Below are positions 1 to 9,667 of a stretch of DNA of 33,233 nt, piece by piece (position 1 is the first letter of the stretch; each line of letters starts with the position of its first letter). This stretch comes from Polyangium sp. y55x31 (GTDB lineage: Bacteria; Myxococcota_A; Polyangia; Polyangiales; Polyangiaceae), in the NCBI RefSeq assembly GCF_029946505.1, contig NZ_JARZHG010000066.1, positions 1 to 33,233 on the forward strand, given 5' to 3'. The translations under genes were made by a program, and so were the position numbers. Under the pieces are notes generated by a model. The model had not been told where the DNA came from. It ran no database searches and worked only from the letters and a program-made list of their open reading frames with translations.

Positions 1-1644
<1,644 letters not shown>

Positions 1645-1668
1645 AGCCACGCGCCTCGCTTGAGGCAA

Positions 1669-1706
1669 CGAAATGGGGCGGTCCGTACGCGGGCCGCCCC
1701 ATTTCG
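1669..1706 (+). terminator. Strong hairpin after the Gly-rich gene
   Basis: A perfect 13-bp inverted repeat (1669-1681 with 1694-1706, core aaatggggcgg) extends by three more pairs, one of them G-U, around the loop gtacgc. It begins 24 bp after the stop codon. The pairing gives an A-rich 5' foot and a short T run (attt) at the 3' foot, so it probably works as an intrinsic terminator, possibly in both directions. Confidence 0.6.
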
Positions 1707-1809
1707 CTTCTGTGTCTTTCGTCCCGAGGGAGACGCCTCGCGTCCCCCTCTCGTCCAGGCAAAGCCCGGACGATTCACCCCCCGAGGCGAGCTCGCTGCG
1801 CGATCTCGC

Positions 1810-1850
1810 AGAGCGCCGAGCGGTAGACCGTTCGGCGCTCTCGTTTCTTC
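1810..1850 (+). terminator. Second terminator-like hairpin with T-rich tail
   Basis: The arms at 1810-1819 and 1832-1841 (agagcgccga / tcggcgctct) are perfectly complementary. They continue inward through cggt/accg and are followed by the T-rich stretch cgtttcttctt. It lies only about 40 bp before the next start codon, so it is either a second terminator for upstream transcription or an attenuator-like leader structure for the GNAT gene. Confidence 0.55.
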
Positions 1851-1888
1851 TTGCGTCGCCGGCCTCCGAACGGTACGGACGCCGGGCA

Positions 1889-3025
1889 ATGGCCATCGAG
1901 ATCGTCGAGCTCGGCGACAAGGACAAGAAGCGGCGGCGGGACTTTTTGGACGTCGCGCGGGACATCTACGCGGACGATCCCGTCTGGGTGCGTCCCCTCG
2001 ACATGGAGATCGAGGACCGGCTCGACCGGAAGAAGAACCCGTTCTTCGACCACGGCGACGCGCAGGCGTTCGTCGCCTATCGGGACGGGCGCCGCGTCGG
2101 GCGTATCACGGCCCAGATCGACCACGCGCACCTCGAGCGGCACAAGGATGCGGCCGGGTTCTTCGGGTTCCTCGATACGGTGGACGATCCGGAGGTCGCG
2201 CGGGCCCTGCTCGAAAAGGCCGCCGATTGGAACCGGGCGCGGGGAATGAAGCTCCTCCGCGGGCCGCTCTCGCTCAACATCAACGAGGAGCTCGGCTGCC
2301 TCGTCGAGGGCTTCGATACGCCGCCGATGATCATGATGCCCCACCACCGGCCGTACCAGGGCGGGCTCATCGAGCAGGCGGGCCTGAAGAAGCTCAAGGA
2401 CTTCTATGCGTGGGCGTACGACGTCGGCTCCGTGCCGACGCGCGCGCAGAAGGCGCACGACGAGGTCCTCAAGATGCCCGAGGTGACGGTCCGCCACCTG
2501 GACACCGCGCGTTTCGGCGAAGAGGTCCGCGTCCTCATGGACATCTTCAATGACGCCTGGAGCGACAACTGGGGCTTCGTGCCGCTCTCGGAGCGCGAGC
2601 TCGCCAAGATGGCGGCCGACATGAAGCTCATCCTGTTCCCCGAGATCACCTACCTCGTCTCGATCGACGGCGAGCCGGCCGCGGTGGCGCTCGCGCTGCC
2701 GAACCTCAACGAGGTGATCCACGATTTCGACGGAAAACTCTTCCCGTTCAACGTGGCGAAGCTCCTCTATCGGCTGCGCGTGAAGGGGCCGAAGAGCGCG
2801 CGGCTCATCATCCTCGGCATCAAGAAGAAGTACCGGTACGTGCGCAAGTACGCGGGGCTCTCCGCGTTCCTCTACGTCGCCATGAACCGCTCGGCCCACC
2901 TGCTCGGCCTCGAGCGCGGCGAGCTCTCGTGGACCCTGGAAGACAACGCGGCCATCAATGCCGGTATCCGGCTGATGGGCGGGCGCATTTACAAGAAATA
3001 TCGCGTCTACGAGCGCGAGCTGTGA
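1889..3025 (+). CDS. GNAT-family N-acetyltransferase-like protein
   Basis: The 378-residue protein starts MAIEIVELGDKDKKRRR. The frame is open further upstream, but that part crosses both terminator hairpins and has no family-like sequence, so ATG 1889 is preferred. It resembles a widespread two-lobed GNAT-like family by three features: IYADDPVWVRPL near the start, the KKNPFFDHGDAQAF segment with GRRVGRITAQID, and the central LSLNINEELG followed by GFDTPPMIMM. The C-terminal lobe (residues about 210-370) carries a second GNAT-like fold and ends near GGRIYKKYRVYE. The substrate is unknown. It appears monocistronic, because a separate promoter precedes the next gene. Some database relatives are mislabelled as dATP pyrophosphohydrolase; I see no Nudix box. 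Confidence 0.8.
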   Translation: MAIEIVELGDKDKKRRRDFLDVARDIYADDPVWVRPLDMEIEDRLDRKKNPFFDHGDAQAFVAYRDGRRVGRITAQIDHAHLERHKDAAGFFGFLDTVDDPEVARALLEKAADWNRARGMKLLRGPLSLNINEELGCLVEGFDTPPMIMMPHHRPYQGGLIEQAGLKKLKDFYAWAYDVGSVPTRAQKAHDEVLKMPEVTVRHLDTARFGEEVRVLMDIFNDAWSDNWGFVPLSERELAKMAADMKLILFPEITYLVSIDGEPAAVALALPNLNEVIHDFDGKLFPFNVAKLLYRLRVKGPKSARLIILGIKKKYRYVRKYAGLSAFLYVAMNRSAHLLGLERGELSWTLEDNAAINAGIRLMGGRIYKKYRVYEREL

Positions 3026-3058
3026 GCAGAATGGGCCCGTCGCGCATCGAAAAACACT

Positions 3059-3087
3059 TTGACGGGGCGATGGGTACTCCGTAAAAT
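3059..3087 (+). promoter_or_regulatory. Sigma70-type promoter for a possibly leaderless transcript
   Basis: TTGACG (3059-3064) and TAAAAT (3082-3087) are separated by exactly 17 bp. The match is unusually good for this GC-rich DNA. The predicted transcription start, six or seven bases after the -10, falls on or next to the ATG at 3094. No Shine-Dalgarno sequence lies between. Confidence 0.65.
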
Positions 3088-3093
3088 CCGCGC

Positions 3094-3870
3094 ATGCGTT
3101 CTCGTGTGCTCGCCCTTACCCTCGCGGGGTGCGGGACGTGGCTCGGCTCTACGGGCGTCAGCCTGGCGGCCGAGCCCGAGGCGCAAAGCTCGGGGGTGAC
3201 GGCGGCGGCGCCCGCCGGCCGTGGGGCCGTCGTCGTGGCGATCGGCAGCGGCGTGGAGGCGGCAGCGAAGCCGCTGGCGCGCGAGATCTACCGGGACGAG
3301 GCACTCCGGCCGGGACTCGACGATCGGGCCGCGCGTGTGCTCGCCGGCGAGGTCGTCGCGCCGGACGCGCCTGCCAAGGAGCGCGAGCTCGCCGAGGTGC
3401 GGAGCGCGCTCACGACGAACGACGACGCCCCGAGCCGGAGGCTGCTCGCCTCGCTCGGAGCCGAGCAAAAGGCCGAGATCGTGGTCGCCGTGTCGATGGC
3501 CGGTGATCGCCCGGTCGCGCGCGTGCTCCGCGTGGGCACGGCGCGTTACGAGTCGATCGAGCTCGGTCCGACGATCGAACGAAACGACGCCGGGGAGATT
3601 CGCTACACGTGGCCGGGCGCCACGACGACGCTCCGCAAGCTCGTCATCGTGCCGCAGGCGGCGGCGCCGGCGCCGATCGCGCCCAAGCAAACCCCCTCGA
3701 AGGCCCTGGCGAAGCCGGAGGAGCCGGCGCGCAAGCCGTTCTACAAGTCGGCCTGGTTCTGGGGTCCGGTCGGCGCGATCGTGGCCGCGGGCGCGGCGGT
3801 GCTGATCACGTCGAAGGTGACGGAAGATTCGACGGGCATGGTCCGGCTGAAAGGGCAGGTCGCCCCGTGA
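3094..3870 (+). CDS. Exported protein with C-terminal membrane anchor
   Basis: The 258-residue protein is not recognised as a named family. Its N-terminus (MRSRVLALTLAGCG) is an export signal. It could be processed at the LAGC lipobox or by signal peptidase I near SLAAEP. The middle is an alpha/beta region without obvious catalytic motifs. A Pro/Ala/Lys-rich spacer (residues about 188-215) leads to the membrane segment FWGPVGAIVAAGAAVLI near residue 228, then a short tail. This Lys-rich spacer, W-F/W-W motif and single helix near the C-terminus is common in myxobacterial envelope proteins. The stop overlaps the GTG start of the next gene (GTGA), so the two are probably translationally coupled and work together. 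Confidence 0.75.
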   Translation: MRSRVLALTLAGCGTWLGSTGVSLAAEPEAQSSGVTAAAPAGRGAVVVAIGSGVEAAAKPLAREIYRDEALRPGLDDRAARVLAGEVVAPDAPAKERELAEVRSALTTNDDAPSRRLLASLGAEQKAEIVVAVSMAGDRPVARVLRVGTARYESIELGPTIERNDAGEIRYTWPGATTTLRKLVIVPQAAAPAPIAPKQTPSKALAKPEEPARKPFYKSAWFWGPVGAIVAAGAAVLITSKVTEDSTGMVRLKGQVAP

Positions 3871-5018
3871 GAGCGTGGTCCTCGGCGGTCGTGCTCGTGT
3901 CGATCGCGGCGTGGCTCTTCGCCGCGGACGCGCTCGCCGCGCCGCCACGCCCGCAAGACGCGCCGCTCGTGACCGATCCACGCGCCGACGTGCCCGCGCG
4001 CCCCACGGGATACCTGGAGCTGCAGGAAGCAGGCCTCACGTTCGCGTATCACCCCTCCGCGCACGAGCGCGTGCGCGCCGCGATCCCCGCGGTGCTCCGG
4101 GCGCGGAAGACCATGAGCGAGCTGCTCGGCCGCGAAGTCCTCGCCGCGGTGGAAATCCGCGTGGCCGCGGTGCCCGAAGAAGTACGCTCGCTCGGCCCGA
4201 TGGAAGACGTGCCCGGGTATGCGCCGGCCCTCGCCTTCTCGAAGCAGCGGCTCGTGGTGACGAGCCTCGGCTCGCATCGATCACTCGAGCCGACGGATCT
4301 CGGCGTGGCCCTGCCGCACGCGCTCGCGCACGTGGCGCTCGACGAGGCGCTCGACCACAAGCCCGCGCCGCTCTGGCTGCACGAGGGGTTCGCCGCGCAC
4401 GTGGCCGGCGAGGCCTCGGCGATCCGCGCGCAGTCGCTGCTGCTCGCCACGCTGCAAAGGCGCCTGCACGGGATCGCGGCGCTCGAAGGAGGCCTGCCGG
4501 CCGACGCGCCGGAGACGTCGCTCGCGTATGCGCAGGCCGCGGACCTTTCGCGGTTCCTGACGGACAAACCGCGCCGCGCGGCGTTCGTGGGCGCGCTCGA
4601 TCGGGCCCGGACCGGTGAGGCGTTCGAGCAGGCGCTCGCGGCCGCGCATGAAGCGCCCCTCGCGCAGATCGAGCTCGCGTGGCGGGAGGATCTCGCGCGG
4701 CGGTACGGCTTTTTGCCGGTGTTCCTCGCGGGGATCGGCGTCTGGGCGCTCTCGGTGCTGGTCCTCTTCGTGCGGCGCGTGTTCGAGCGTCGCCGCGCGG
4801 CAGCGACGCCCGCGCCTCGCAAAGAGACGCGCTCTCTTGCGATCGAGCCCTCGCCCCTTTCGCCTCCGCGTCCACGCCCGAGGCCCGCGCCCCTCATCAT
4901 CGAGCGCATCGACGACGTCGACGCGGAGCGCGAGCGCGAGGACATCGGCAAAACGTTCCCGCCGGAGGCCGAGGTGCCCAAGGTCGAGCACGACGGCGAC
5001 TGGCACACGCTGCATTAA
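3867..5018 (+). CDS. Peptidase-MA-like zincin fold with altered HExxH motif
   Basis: The start is GTG 3867, in the GTGA overlap with the previous stop. It is followed directly by a signal peptide (VVLVSIAAWLFAADALAA). The 383-residue protein matches the layout of the peptidase MA-like family: a gluzincin helix at residues 148-160, then PLWLHEGFAAHV at 168-179. The usual HExxH reads HALAH (151-155). Both zinc-ligand His and the downstream Glu173 remain, but the catalytic Glu is Ala, one base change from Glu (gcg for gag). A single membrane helix (about 282-302) follows, then a basic and Pro-rich cytoplasmic tail. It is likely an inactive or non-peptidase zinc-binding envelope protein acting with the upstream gene. 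It ends convergently with the 5015-5590 gene, with interlocked stop codons. Confidence 0.75.
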   Translation: MRAWSSAVVLVSIAAWLFAADALAAPPRPQDAPLVTDPRADVPARPTGYLELQEAGLTFAYHPSAHERVRAAIPAVLRARKTMSELLGREVLAAVEIRVAAVPEEVRSLGPMEDVPGYAPALAFSKQRLVVTSLGSHRSLEPTDLGVALPHALAHVALDEALDHKPAPLWLHEGFAAHVAGEASAIRAQSLLLATLQRRLHGIAALEGGLPADAPETSLAYAQAADLSRFLTDKPRRAAFVGALDRARTGEAFEQALAAAHEAPLAQIELAWREDLARRYGFLPVFLAGIGVWALSVLVLFVRRVFERRRAAATPAPRKETRSLAIEPSPLSPPRPRPRPAPLIIERIDDVDAEREREDIGKTFPPEAEVPKVEHDGDWHTLH

Positions 5019-5590
5019 TCTGGGAAGACGCGCGTCCGCAGGTATTCCGCCACTTGCGCGCCGAGCATCTCACCGGCGCTACGCAGCCGCCCGCCGCTCG
5101 AAGGGTTCGTCATCGTGGCGGGCACGACGGCGCGGAACTCGAGCACGTCGAGCCGCTCGGGCCCCGTGCCCCAGATCTCCACCGTCATCCGCACCTCCGA
5201 GGCGCGCGCGGCCACGTAGGCGTAAAACCCCGGCTCGACGAAGGTGACCATGGGCCGCACTACGAACGGGCTCGGCGCGGGCGCGGACACGAACTGGATC
5301 TCGGGCAGCTCCTCGGCGAGCTCCCGGCCGAATTCACCGGCGAACGCTCGCTTGTCCTCGTCCCAGCTCGACTGCTGATCCGCGTCCTTCGACGCCTGGT
5401 ACTCCGCCTCGCTCTTTTCGCCGATCTGGACCCCCTCGAAGTGCACGGGCTCCACGGCGAAGTTCCGCTGGTTCACGAACGGATTCGGCACCGCCTTCGC
5501 CACCACGGTCCATGGCGGCCCACACGCGACCGCAAAAAGCGACAGAAAACACGCCAGAACCCACGGCCGCGCCGAGATCATCGCGTTCAT
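5015..5590 (-). CDS. Hypothetical lipoprotein
   Basis: The 191-residue protein begins MNAMISARPWVLACFL and has a clear lipobox (FAVAC before GPPW), so it is probably an outer-membrane or periplasmic lipoprotein. A G-run (ggggg) lies upstream of the start; an internal ATG three codons later is an alternative. The mature part contains a predicted helix-rich segment (residues about 60-95) and an alternating beta region ending in MLGAQVAEYLRTRVF. This pattern resembles small DUF4410/LpoB-like lipoproteins, but the match is not firm. Its TAA overlaps the TAA of the convergent gene inside a TTAA tetramer. It is divergent from the DUF2169 gene with only 51 bp between starts, so shared regulation is possible. 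Confidence 0.75.
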   Translation of the reverse strand: MNAMISARPWVLACFLSLFAVACGPPWTVVAKAVPNPFVNQRNFAVEPVHFEGVQIGEKSEAEYQASKDADQQSSWDEDKRAFAGEFGRELAEELPEIQFVSAPAPSPFVVRPMVTFVEPGFYAYVAARASEVRMTVEIWGTGPERLDVLEFRAVVPATMTNPSSGGRLRSAGEMLGAQVAEYLRTRVFPD

Positions 5591-5625
5591 GCCAGAACCC
5601 CCGTATCCGCTTTCGCGACGGTCGA

Positions 5626-5655
5626 TTAGTATCACTCCGTCATGGAGGTCGTCAC
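5626..5655 (-). promoter_or_regulatory. Candidate promoter of the 5015-5590 lipoprotein
   Basis: On the minus strand, GTGACG (5650-5655) is followed after 18 bp by TACTAA (5626-5631), preceded by TGA as in an extended -10. The start would lie about 25 bases before the ATG. The same A/T island reads TAGTAT on the plus strand, so it could also serve the divergent gene. It is weak evidence by sequence alone. Confidence 0.35.
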
Positions 5656-8338
5656 GGTTTGTCCCTTCCGGGTCGCGTCGCTGCTCTGGCAGCCACGGCG
5701 CGGCGGGTGGGTCCTCACGGTCGTCTGCAAGGCCACGTACGACCTCGCGCCCGTCCAGTCGCGCCTCGCCGCGAACCAGGACGATCCGAACGAGGACGAC
5801 AACCACTGGAACGACGATCCCGCGCGCAGCGTGTACTCGCCGAGTGATCTCGTTCCGTTCAAGGTGCGCGCCGACGTGGTGCTCGTGGGCAACGCGTTCG
5901 CCCCGCGCGGCGAACCGGCCCGGTCGATCCTCACGCGCCTCGTCGTCGGCGGGATCGACAAATCGATCGAGGCCTTCGGCGAGCGCATGTACGGCCCGGA
6001 CGGCGCGGTGCGCGACACGCGCGGCGTGACGAAGGTGCCGCTGCGCTACGAGCGCGCGACGGGTGGTCCAGACACGCTGAACCCGGTGGGCATCCGGCCC
6101 GACGCGCAGCCGGACGCGTACGGCGTCTCCCCCGTGCCGAACTTGCAGCCGCCGGGGCTGCTCGTGCAGAGCCGCGCGGACGTGATCCCCCCGATCGGGT
6201 ATGGCCCGATCGCGCCGACGTGGCCGGGCCGGATGGAGGCGCTCGGCGCGTACGCGTCGTCGTTCTCGCAGCAGCTCGTCCGCGAGCAGCCGGTGCCCGA
6301 CGACATCGATCCCGCGTACTTCGACTGCGCCCCCCGCGATCAGCAGCTCGACGAGCTGCGCGACAACGAGCGCATCGTGCTCGAGAACCTGCACCCGCAG
6401 CACCCGCGGATGGTGACGAGCTTGCCGGGTCTGCATCCGCGCGCCTTCGTGGTCCGGCCGGGCGGCAATCCGCAGGACCTCACGATGAAGTGCGACACGC
6501 TCTGGATCGACACGGACCGGGCGCAATGCACGCTGACGTGGCGCGCGCAGATCGGCCTCGACAGGCCCCACGGGCTCGGGCGCGTGGTGGTCGCGATGGA
6601 GGAGCCGGGGCAGCGGCTCACGTGGGCCGACGTCGAGCGGCTGCTCGTCGCGAGTGGTCAGGCGAGCGAGTCGCTCCCGGAGACGCCGTCCGAAGCGCCC
6701 GCACGGCCCACGCCGGCCCCGGACAAACCGCATCGGCCGGCGACCGTGCCGTTCCTGCGGCCCGACGTGGTGGGCGACATCCCGGCCAAACCGCCGTCGC
6801 CGTCGCCTGCGGTCTCCGCGCTGAGCCAGATGAGCGCGCCGCGCGCGGACAACGCGTTGCCGCAGCCCCGCGTCGGGCCCGCGGGCGGCCTGCCGTTCAT
6901 CGCGCCGAAAAACGTGGGGCCCGCCGCGAGCACGCCGCAGCACGCGCCAGCCGATCGTCCGCAGCCCGGAGATGCCGCGCCGCCGTGGCTCTCAGCCGCG
7001 CGCAAGTCCTCCGCGAGCGTCCCCTCGCCGGCCGTGCCGAACGCGACGCCGTTCGCGCCCGCCGCCGCGCAGCCCCAGCCGCCGCCCGCGACGCCGTTCT
7101 CGCCGCCCGCCGCGCAGCCCTCCGCGCCGCCTCCGCCTCCTCTGCCCGCGCGCGTCCCGCAGGCCCCGCCCTCGCCGAGCCCCTCGCCGCTCGACAGCCC
7201 CTGGGCAAACCCGTCCGCGCGCGCGGGCGGCAGCGAGAACATGCCCGCGCCGACCGTGGGCAGCATGGCCGCGAGTTTGTCCCCGCCGAGCCCGATCCCC
7301 CCCACGGCGACCGCGATGGCCGCTGCGGGCCTCGCCGGCGCGGCCGCCGTCGCCGCGTTCTCCAGCGCCTCGCAGGCCGCGCCCCCGCCGCCCGTCGCCG
7401 TCGCAAACGCCGCGACCGTCGGCGCCGCCGCGGCCTCCAATGCGGCCGCCGCCGCGGGCCAGTGGTCCACGCCGAGCGACGGCGCGCCCTCGCCCTCGCC
7501 GGCCGTCTCGCCACGCCCGTACACGCACCGCGGCCCCTCGCGCGACGTCGTCGACCTCATCTGGTACGACCCGAAATTCGCGCCGAAGATGCGCGAGCAC
7601 CCGAGCTGGAAGCTCCTGCTCGACAAAAAACCCGAGCCGCGCGACCTCGACTTCGACGACGAGCCGCCGCCCGAGGAGCCGCCCGACGTTCGTGATCGCA
7701 AGGACGTCTTCGCCGTGCTCACGCGGGGCGCGACGACCGACGCCGAGGGCATCCAGGAGGCCATCGCCGACGCCGTCGCCGACGACGGCACCTTCACGCC
7801 GCCGCTCGTGCTCGTCTCGGCCGAGCTCACCTTCCCCTTCGACGAGCTCGAAACGTTGAAGGCCACGGTCACCGCGGTCTCGCCGCTCATCGCGGGCGAC
7901 AAGAAGCTCAAGGAGACCGTCGACACGGTGAACGAGCTCTTGAAGACGCCGTGGCTCTCCTCTTCGAGCGGCGTGGCCGAGCGGCTCACGCAGCAGGTGA
8001 AGGACGCGTTCGCGCAAGGCAACCGCATGCTGCCGCCGAGCTACCTCGACTCGCACACCGAGCGGATGCTGCTCGAGCAGCGGCACTACCAGAAACGCAC
8101 AGTCTTCGGCGAGCCCTGGATCCGCAGCGTCCTCGTGCCCGCGGGCTCGCCGTCGCCGATGCCCGCGTACCTGCCCGAGAACCTCACGAAGAAGCTGCCG
8201 ATGTTCCAGCGCTTCAAGGCGCGCATCGTGGCCGAGGCGCACATGCAGCAGGACGAGTACGAGAACCATCCGGCCGCGCTCAAGGTCGTCGCCTTGGGCC
8301 GCGTCGTCAGCTTGCAACGACGCGGCTTCATGCGCTGA
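5642..8338 (+). CDS. DUF2169 protein with Pro/Ala linker and C-terminal domain
   Basis: The 898-residue protein starts MEVVTVCPFRVASLLWQP. Residues 1 to about 325 match the DUF2169 family: WVLTVVCKATYDL, PFKVRADVVLVGNAFAPRG, then KSIEAFGERM. In other bacteria this family sits next to type VI secretion spike and effector genes and serves as effector adaptor or chaperone. Residues about 338-625 are a long Pro/Ala-rich disordered linker with a short Ala-rich stretch (AAAGLAGAAAVAAF). The C-terminal domain (about 630-898) opens with VVDLIWYDPKF, a motif I associate with myxobacterial DUF2169 relatives. No VgrG, Hcp, PAAR or toxin gene is adjacent, so the partner is unknown. The gene ends 2 bp from the convergent mannosyltransferase gene. 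Confidence 0.8.
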   Translation: MEVVTVCPFRVASLLWQPRRGGWVLTVVCKATYDLAPVQSRLAANQDDPNEDDNHWNDDPARSVYSPSDLVPFKVRADVVLVGNAFAPRGEPARSILTRLVVGGIDKSIEAFGERMYGPDGAVRDTRGVTKVPLRYERATGGPDTLNPVGIRPDAQPDAYGVSPVPNLQPPGLLVQSRADVIPPIGYGPIAPTWPGRMEALGAYASSFSQQLVREQPVPDDIDPAYFDCAPRDQQLDELRDNERIVLENLHPQHPRMVTSLPGLHPRAFVVRPGGNPQDLTMKCDTLWIDTDRAQCTLTWRAQIGLDRPHGLGRVVVAMEEPGQRLTWADVERLLVASGQASESLPETPSEAPARPTPAPDKPHRPATVPFLRPDVVGDIPAKPPSPSPAVSALSQMSAPRADNALPQPRVGPAGGLPFIAPKNVGPAASTPQHAPADRPQPGDAAPPWLSAARKSSASVPSPAVPNATPFAPAAAQPQPPPATPFSPPAAQPSAPPPPPLPARVPQAPPSPSPSPLDSPWANPSARAGGSENMPAPTVGSMAASLSPPSPIPPTATAMAAAGLAGAAAVAAFSSASQAAPPPPVAVANAATVGAAAASNAAAAAGQWSTPSDGAPSPSPAVSPRPYTHRGPSRDVVDLIWYDPKFAPKMREHPSWKLLLDKKPEPRDLDFDDEPPPEEPPDVRDRKDVFAVLTRGATTDAEGIQEAIADAVADDGTFTPPLVLVSAELTFPFDELETLKATVTAVSPLIAGDKKLKETVDTVNELLKTPWLSSSSGVAERLTQQVKDAFAQGNRMLPPSYLDSHTERMLLEQRHYQKRTVFGEPWIRSVLVPAGSPSPMPAYLPENLTKKLPMFQRFKARIVAEAHMQQDEYENHPAALKVVALGRVVSLQRRGFMR

Positions 8339-8340
8339 CG

Positions 8341-9063
8341 TCAGAGCTTCCCGGTCATCGCGTCGAAGCGGAGGCGCCAGACTTCCACGACGGCCTCCGC
8401 GAAGATGCTGCGGCTCATCTTGGAGTGGCCCGCGCGCCGGTCGACGAACACGATCGGCACCTCCGTCACGCGCAGGTTTTTCCGCAGCGCGCGGTACGTC
8501 GTCTCGATCTGAAACGAGTAGCCGTTCGAGCGCAGCGTCTCGATGTCGATCGCGAGAAGCGCGCGACGCGTGAAAGCTTTGAAGCCCGTGGTCAGGTCGC
8601 GGATCGGCACGCCGAGGATCGACCGCGCGTAGAGCGAGCCTCCCTTCGAGAGCACGTGCCTGCCCGGCCCCCAGCCGACGACGCCGCCGCCGGGCACGTT
8701 GCGCGAGCCGAGCACCACGTCCGCGCCCTCCTCGATCGCCTGGAGAAACGCGGGCAGGTACTTCGGATCGTGCGAGAGGTCCGCGTCCATCTCGACGACG
8801 ACGTCGTAGCCGAGATCGAGCGCGCGCCGAAAACCGTCCACGTACGCGGTGCCGAGCCCGAGCTTGCCCGGACGATGCAGCACGCTCGTGCGAGGGTCCT
8901 CGGCGGCGAACTCGTCGGCGACGGCGCCCGTACCATCGGGCGAGGCGTCGTCCACGACGAGAACGTGCGCAGCGGGGACGACCTCGAGCACGGAGCGCAC
9001 GAAGCGCGGGAGGTTGTCACGCTCGTTGTAGGTCGGCGTGACGACGAGGATCCGCGGGGCCAT
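8341..9063 (-). CDS. Polyprenol-phosphate mannosyltransferase (GT2, DPM1/Ppm1-like)
   Basis: The 240-residue soluble GT-A enzyme probably transfers mannose or another hexose from a nucleotide sugar to polyprenol phosphate at the inner face of the membrane. This makes the donor used by GT-C enzymes. Start MAPRILVVTPTYNERDN at 9063 fits the family; upstream codons do not. Visible motifs are VVDDASPDGT (nucleotide binding), EMDADLSHDP (DxD-type metal site), DLTTGFKAF, FQIETTYRA and the C-terminal FVDRRAGHSKM, all typical of DPM1/Ppm1. No C-terminal membrane domain is present. A GT-C glycosyltransferase candidate lies at 15120-16643 and could use its product, although the genes are not in one operon. 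The leader contains a 7-bp hairpin (9077-9095). Confidence 0.9.
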   Translation of the reverse strand: MAPRILVVTPTYNERDNLPRFVRSVLEVVPAAHVLVVDDASPDGTGAVADEFAAEDPRTSVLHRPGKLGLGTAYVDGFRRALDLGYDVVVEMDADLSHDPKYLPAFLQAIEEGADVVLGSRNVPGGGVVGWGPGRHVLSKGGSLYARSILGVPIRDLTTGFKAFTRRALLAIDIETLRSNGYSFQIETTYRALRKNLRVTEVPIVFVDRRAGHSKMSRSIFAEAVVEVWRLRFDAMTGKL

Positions 9064-9235
9064 GCGTGCTCGTGGGCTCCCCGACGCACGGGGAGGCGTG
9101 GGGTCATGTAGCAGAAAGGGAGCGTCAGCAGGAAGCCTTGTCGGCTCCAAATCTCGAAGTTACGTTTCGTTGCCCTACCGGATCGTGCGGGTACCGACGA
9201 CAGGCGCCACCGGCCCGGCGGAGTAACGAGGCACC

Positions 9236-9559
9236 ATGGCTAGCAAGAACGTCCACACCTTCAACGAAGCGAATTTCGAGTCCGAGGTCCTGAAGTCCGA
9301 CGTCCCGGTGCTCGTGGATTTCACCGCCACCTGGTGCGGCCCCTGCAAGGCGCTCGCCCCCATCGTCGACAAGCTCGCCGACGAGTACCAGGGCAAGGTG
9401 AAGGTCGGGAAGCTCGACATCGACGAGAATCCGAAGGTCACGGCGAACTACGGCGTCCGCAGCGTGCCCACCGTGATCGTCTTCAAAGGCGGCGCGAAGA
9501 CGGGCTCGCACGCGGGACTGACAAGCAAGGAAAAGCTCGTCGCGCTGCTCGGCGTGTAA
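9236..9559 (+). CDS. trxA: Thioredoxin
   Basis: The 107-residue protein is full length for thioredoxin 1. The active site is FTATWCGPCKALAP near residues 28-41. The conserved buried Asp (VDF), KLDIDENP and the cis-Pro loop VRSVPTVIVFKGG are all present, so it should reduce protein disulfides in the cytoplasm using thioredoxin reductase. ATG 9236 follows the weak Shine-Dalgarno gagg. The gene stands alone, divergent from the mannosyltransferase (172 bp between starts) and followed by a hairpin. The rest of the upstream region shows only a poor promoter match (TTGTCG, 17 bp, TACGTT at 9138-9166). Confidence 0.95.
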   Translation: MASKNVHTFNEANFESEVLKSDVPVLVDFTATWCGPCKALAPIVDKLADEYQGKVKVGKLDIDENPKVTANYGVRSVPTVIVFKGGAKTGSHAGLTSKEKLVALLGV

Positions 9560-9587
9560 GACGAGCCACCGAAACCTGACGAACGTA

Positions 9588-9634
9588 CGAGCGCGGCCTC
9601 TCGGAGCACGAGGGGTTCGCGCTCGCGTCTTTTC
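9588..9634 (+). terminator. Terminator-like hairpin after trxA
   Basis: An 8-bp perfect stem (cgagcgcg at 9588-9595 with cgcgctcg at 9618-9625) encloses a second short stem (cctc/gagg). It is followed by the T-rich stretch gcgtctttt. It begins 28 bp after the trxA stop and separates trxA from the kinase-like gene. Confidence 0.5.
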
Positions 9635-9667
9635 GCGGCTCCATTTTCCTCGTAGAGCTTGGCTCTC

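Noticed and set aside
1810-1841. Possible tRNA-like arm
   Set aside because: It is a single hairpin without the cloverleaf, T-loop or acceptor stem.
6658-8028. 456-codon minus-strand frame
   Set aside because: It is antisense to the Pro/Ala linker of the DUF2169 gene and has no domain.
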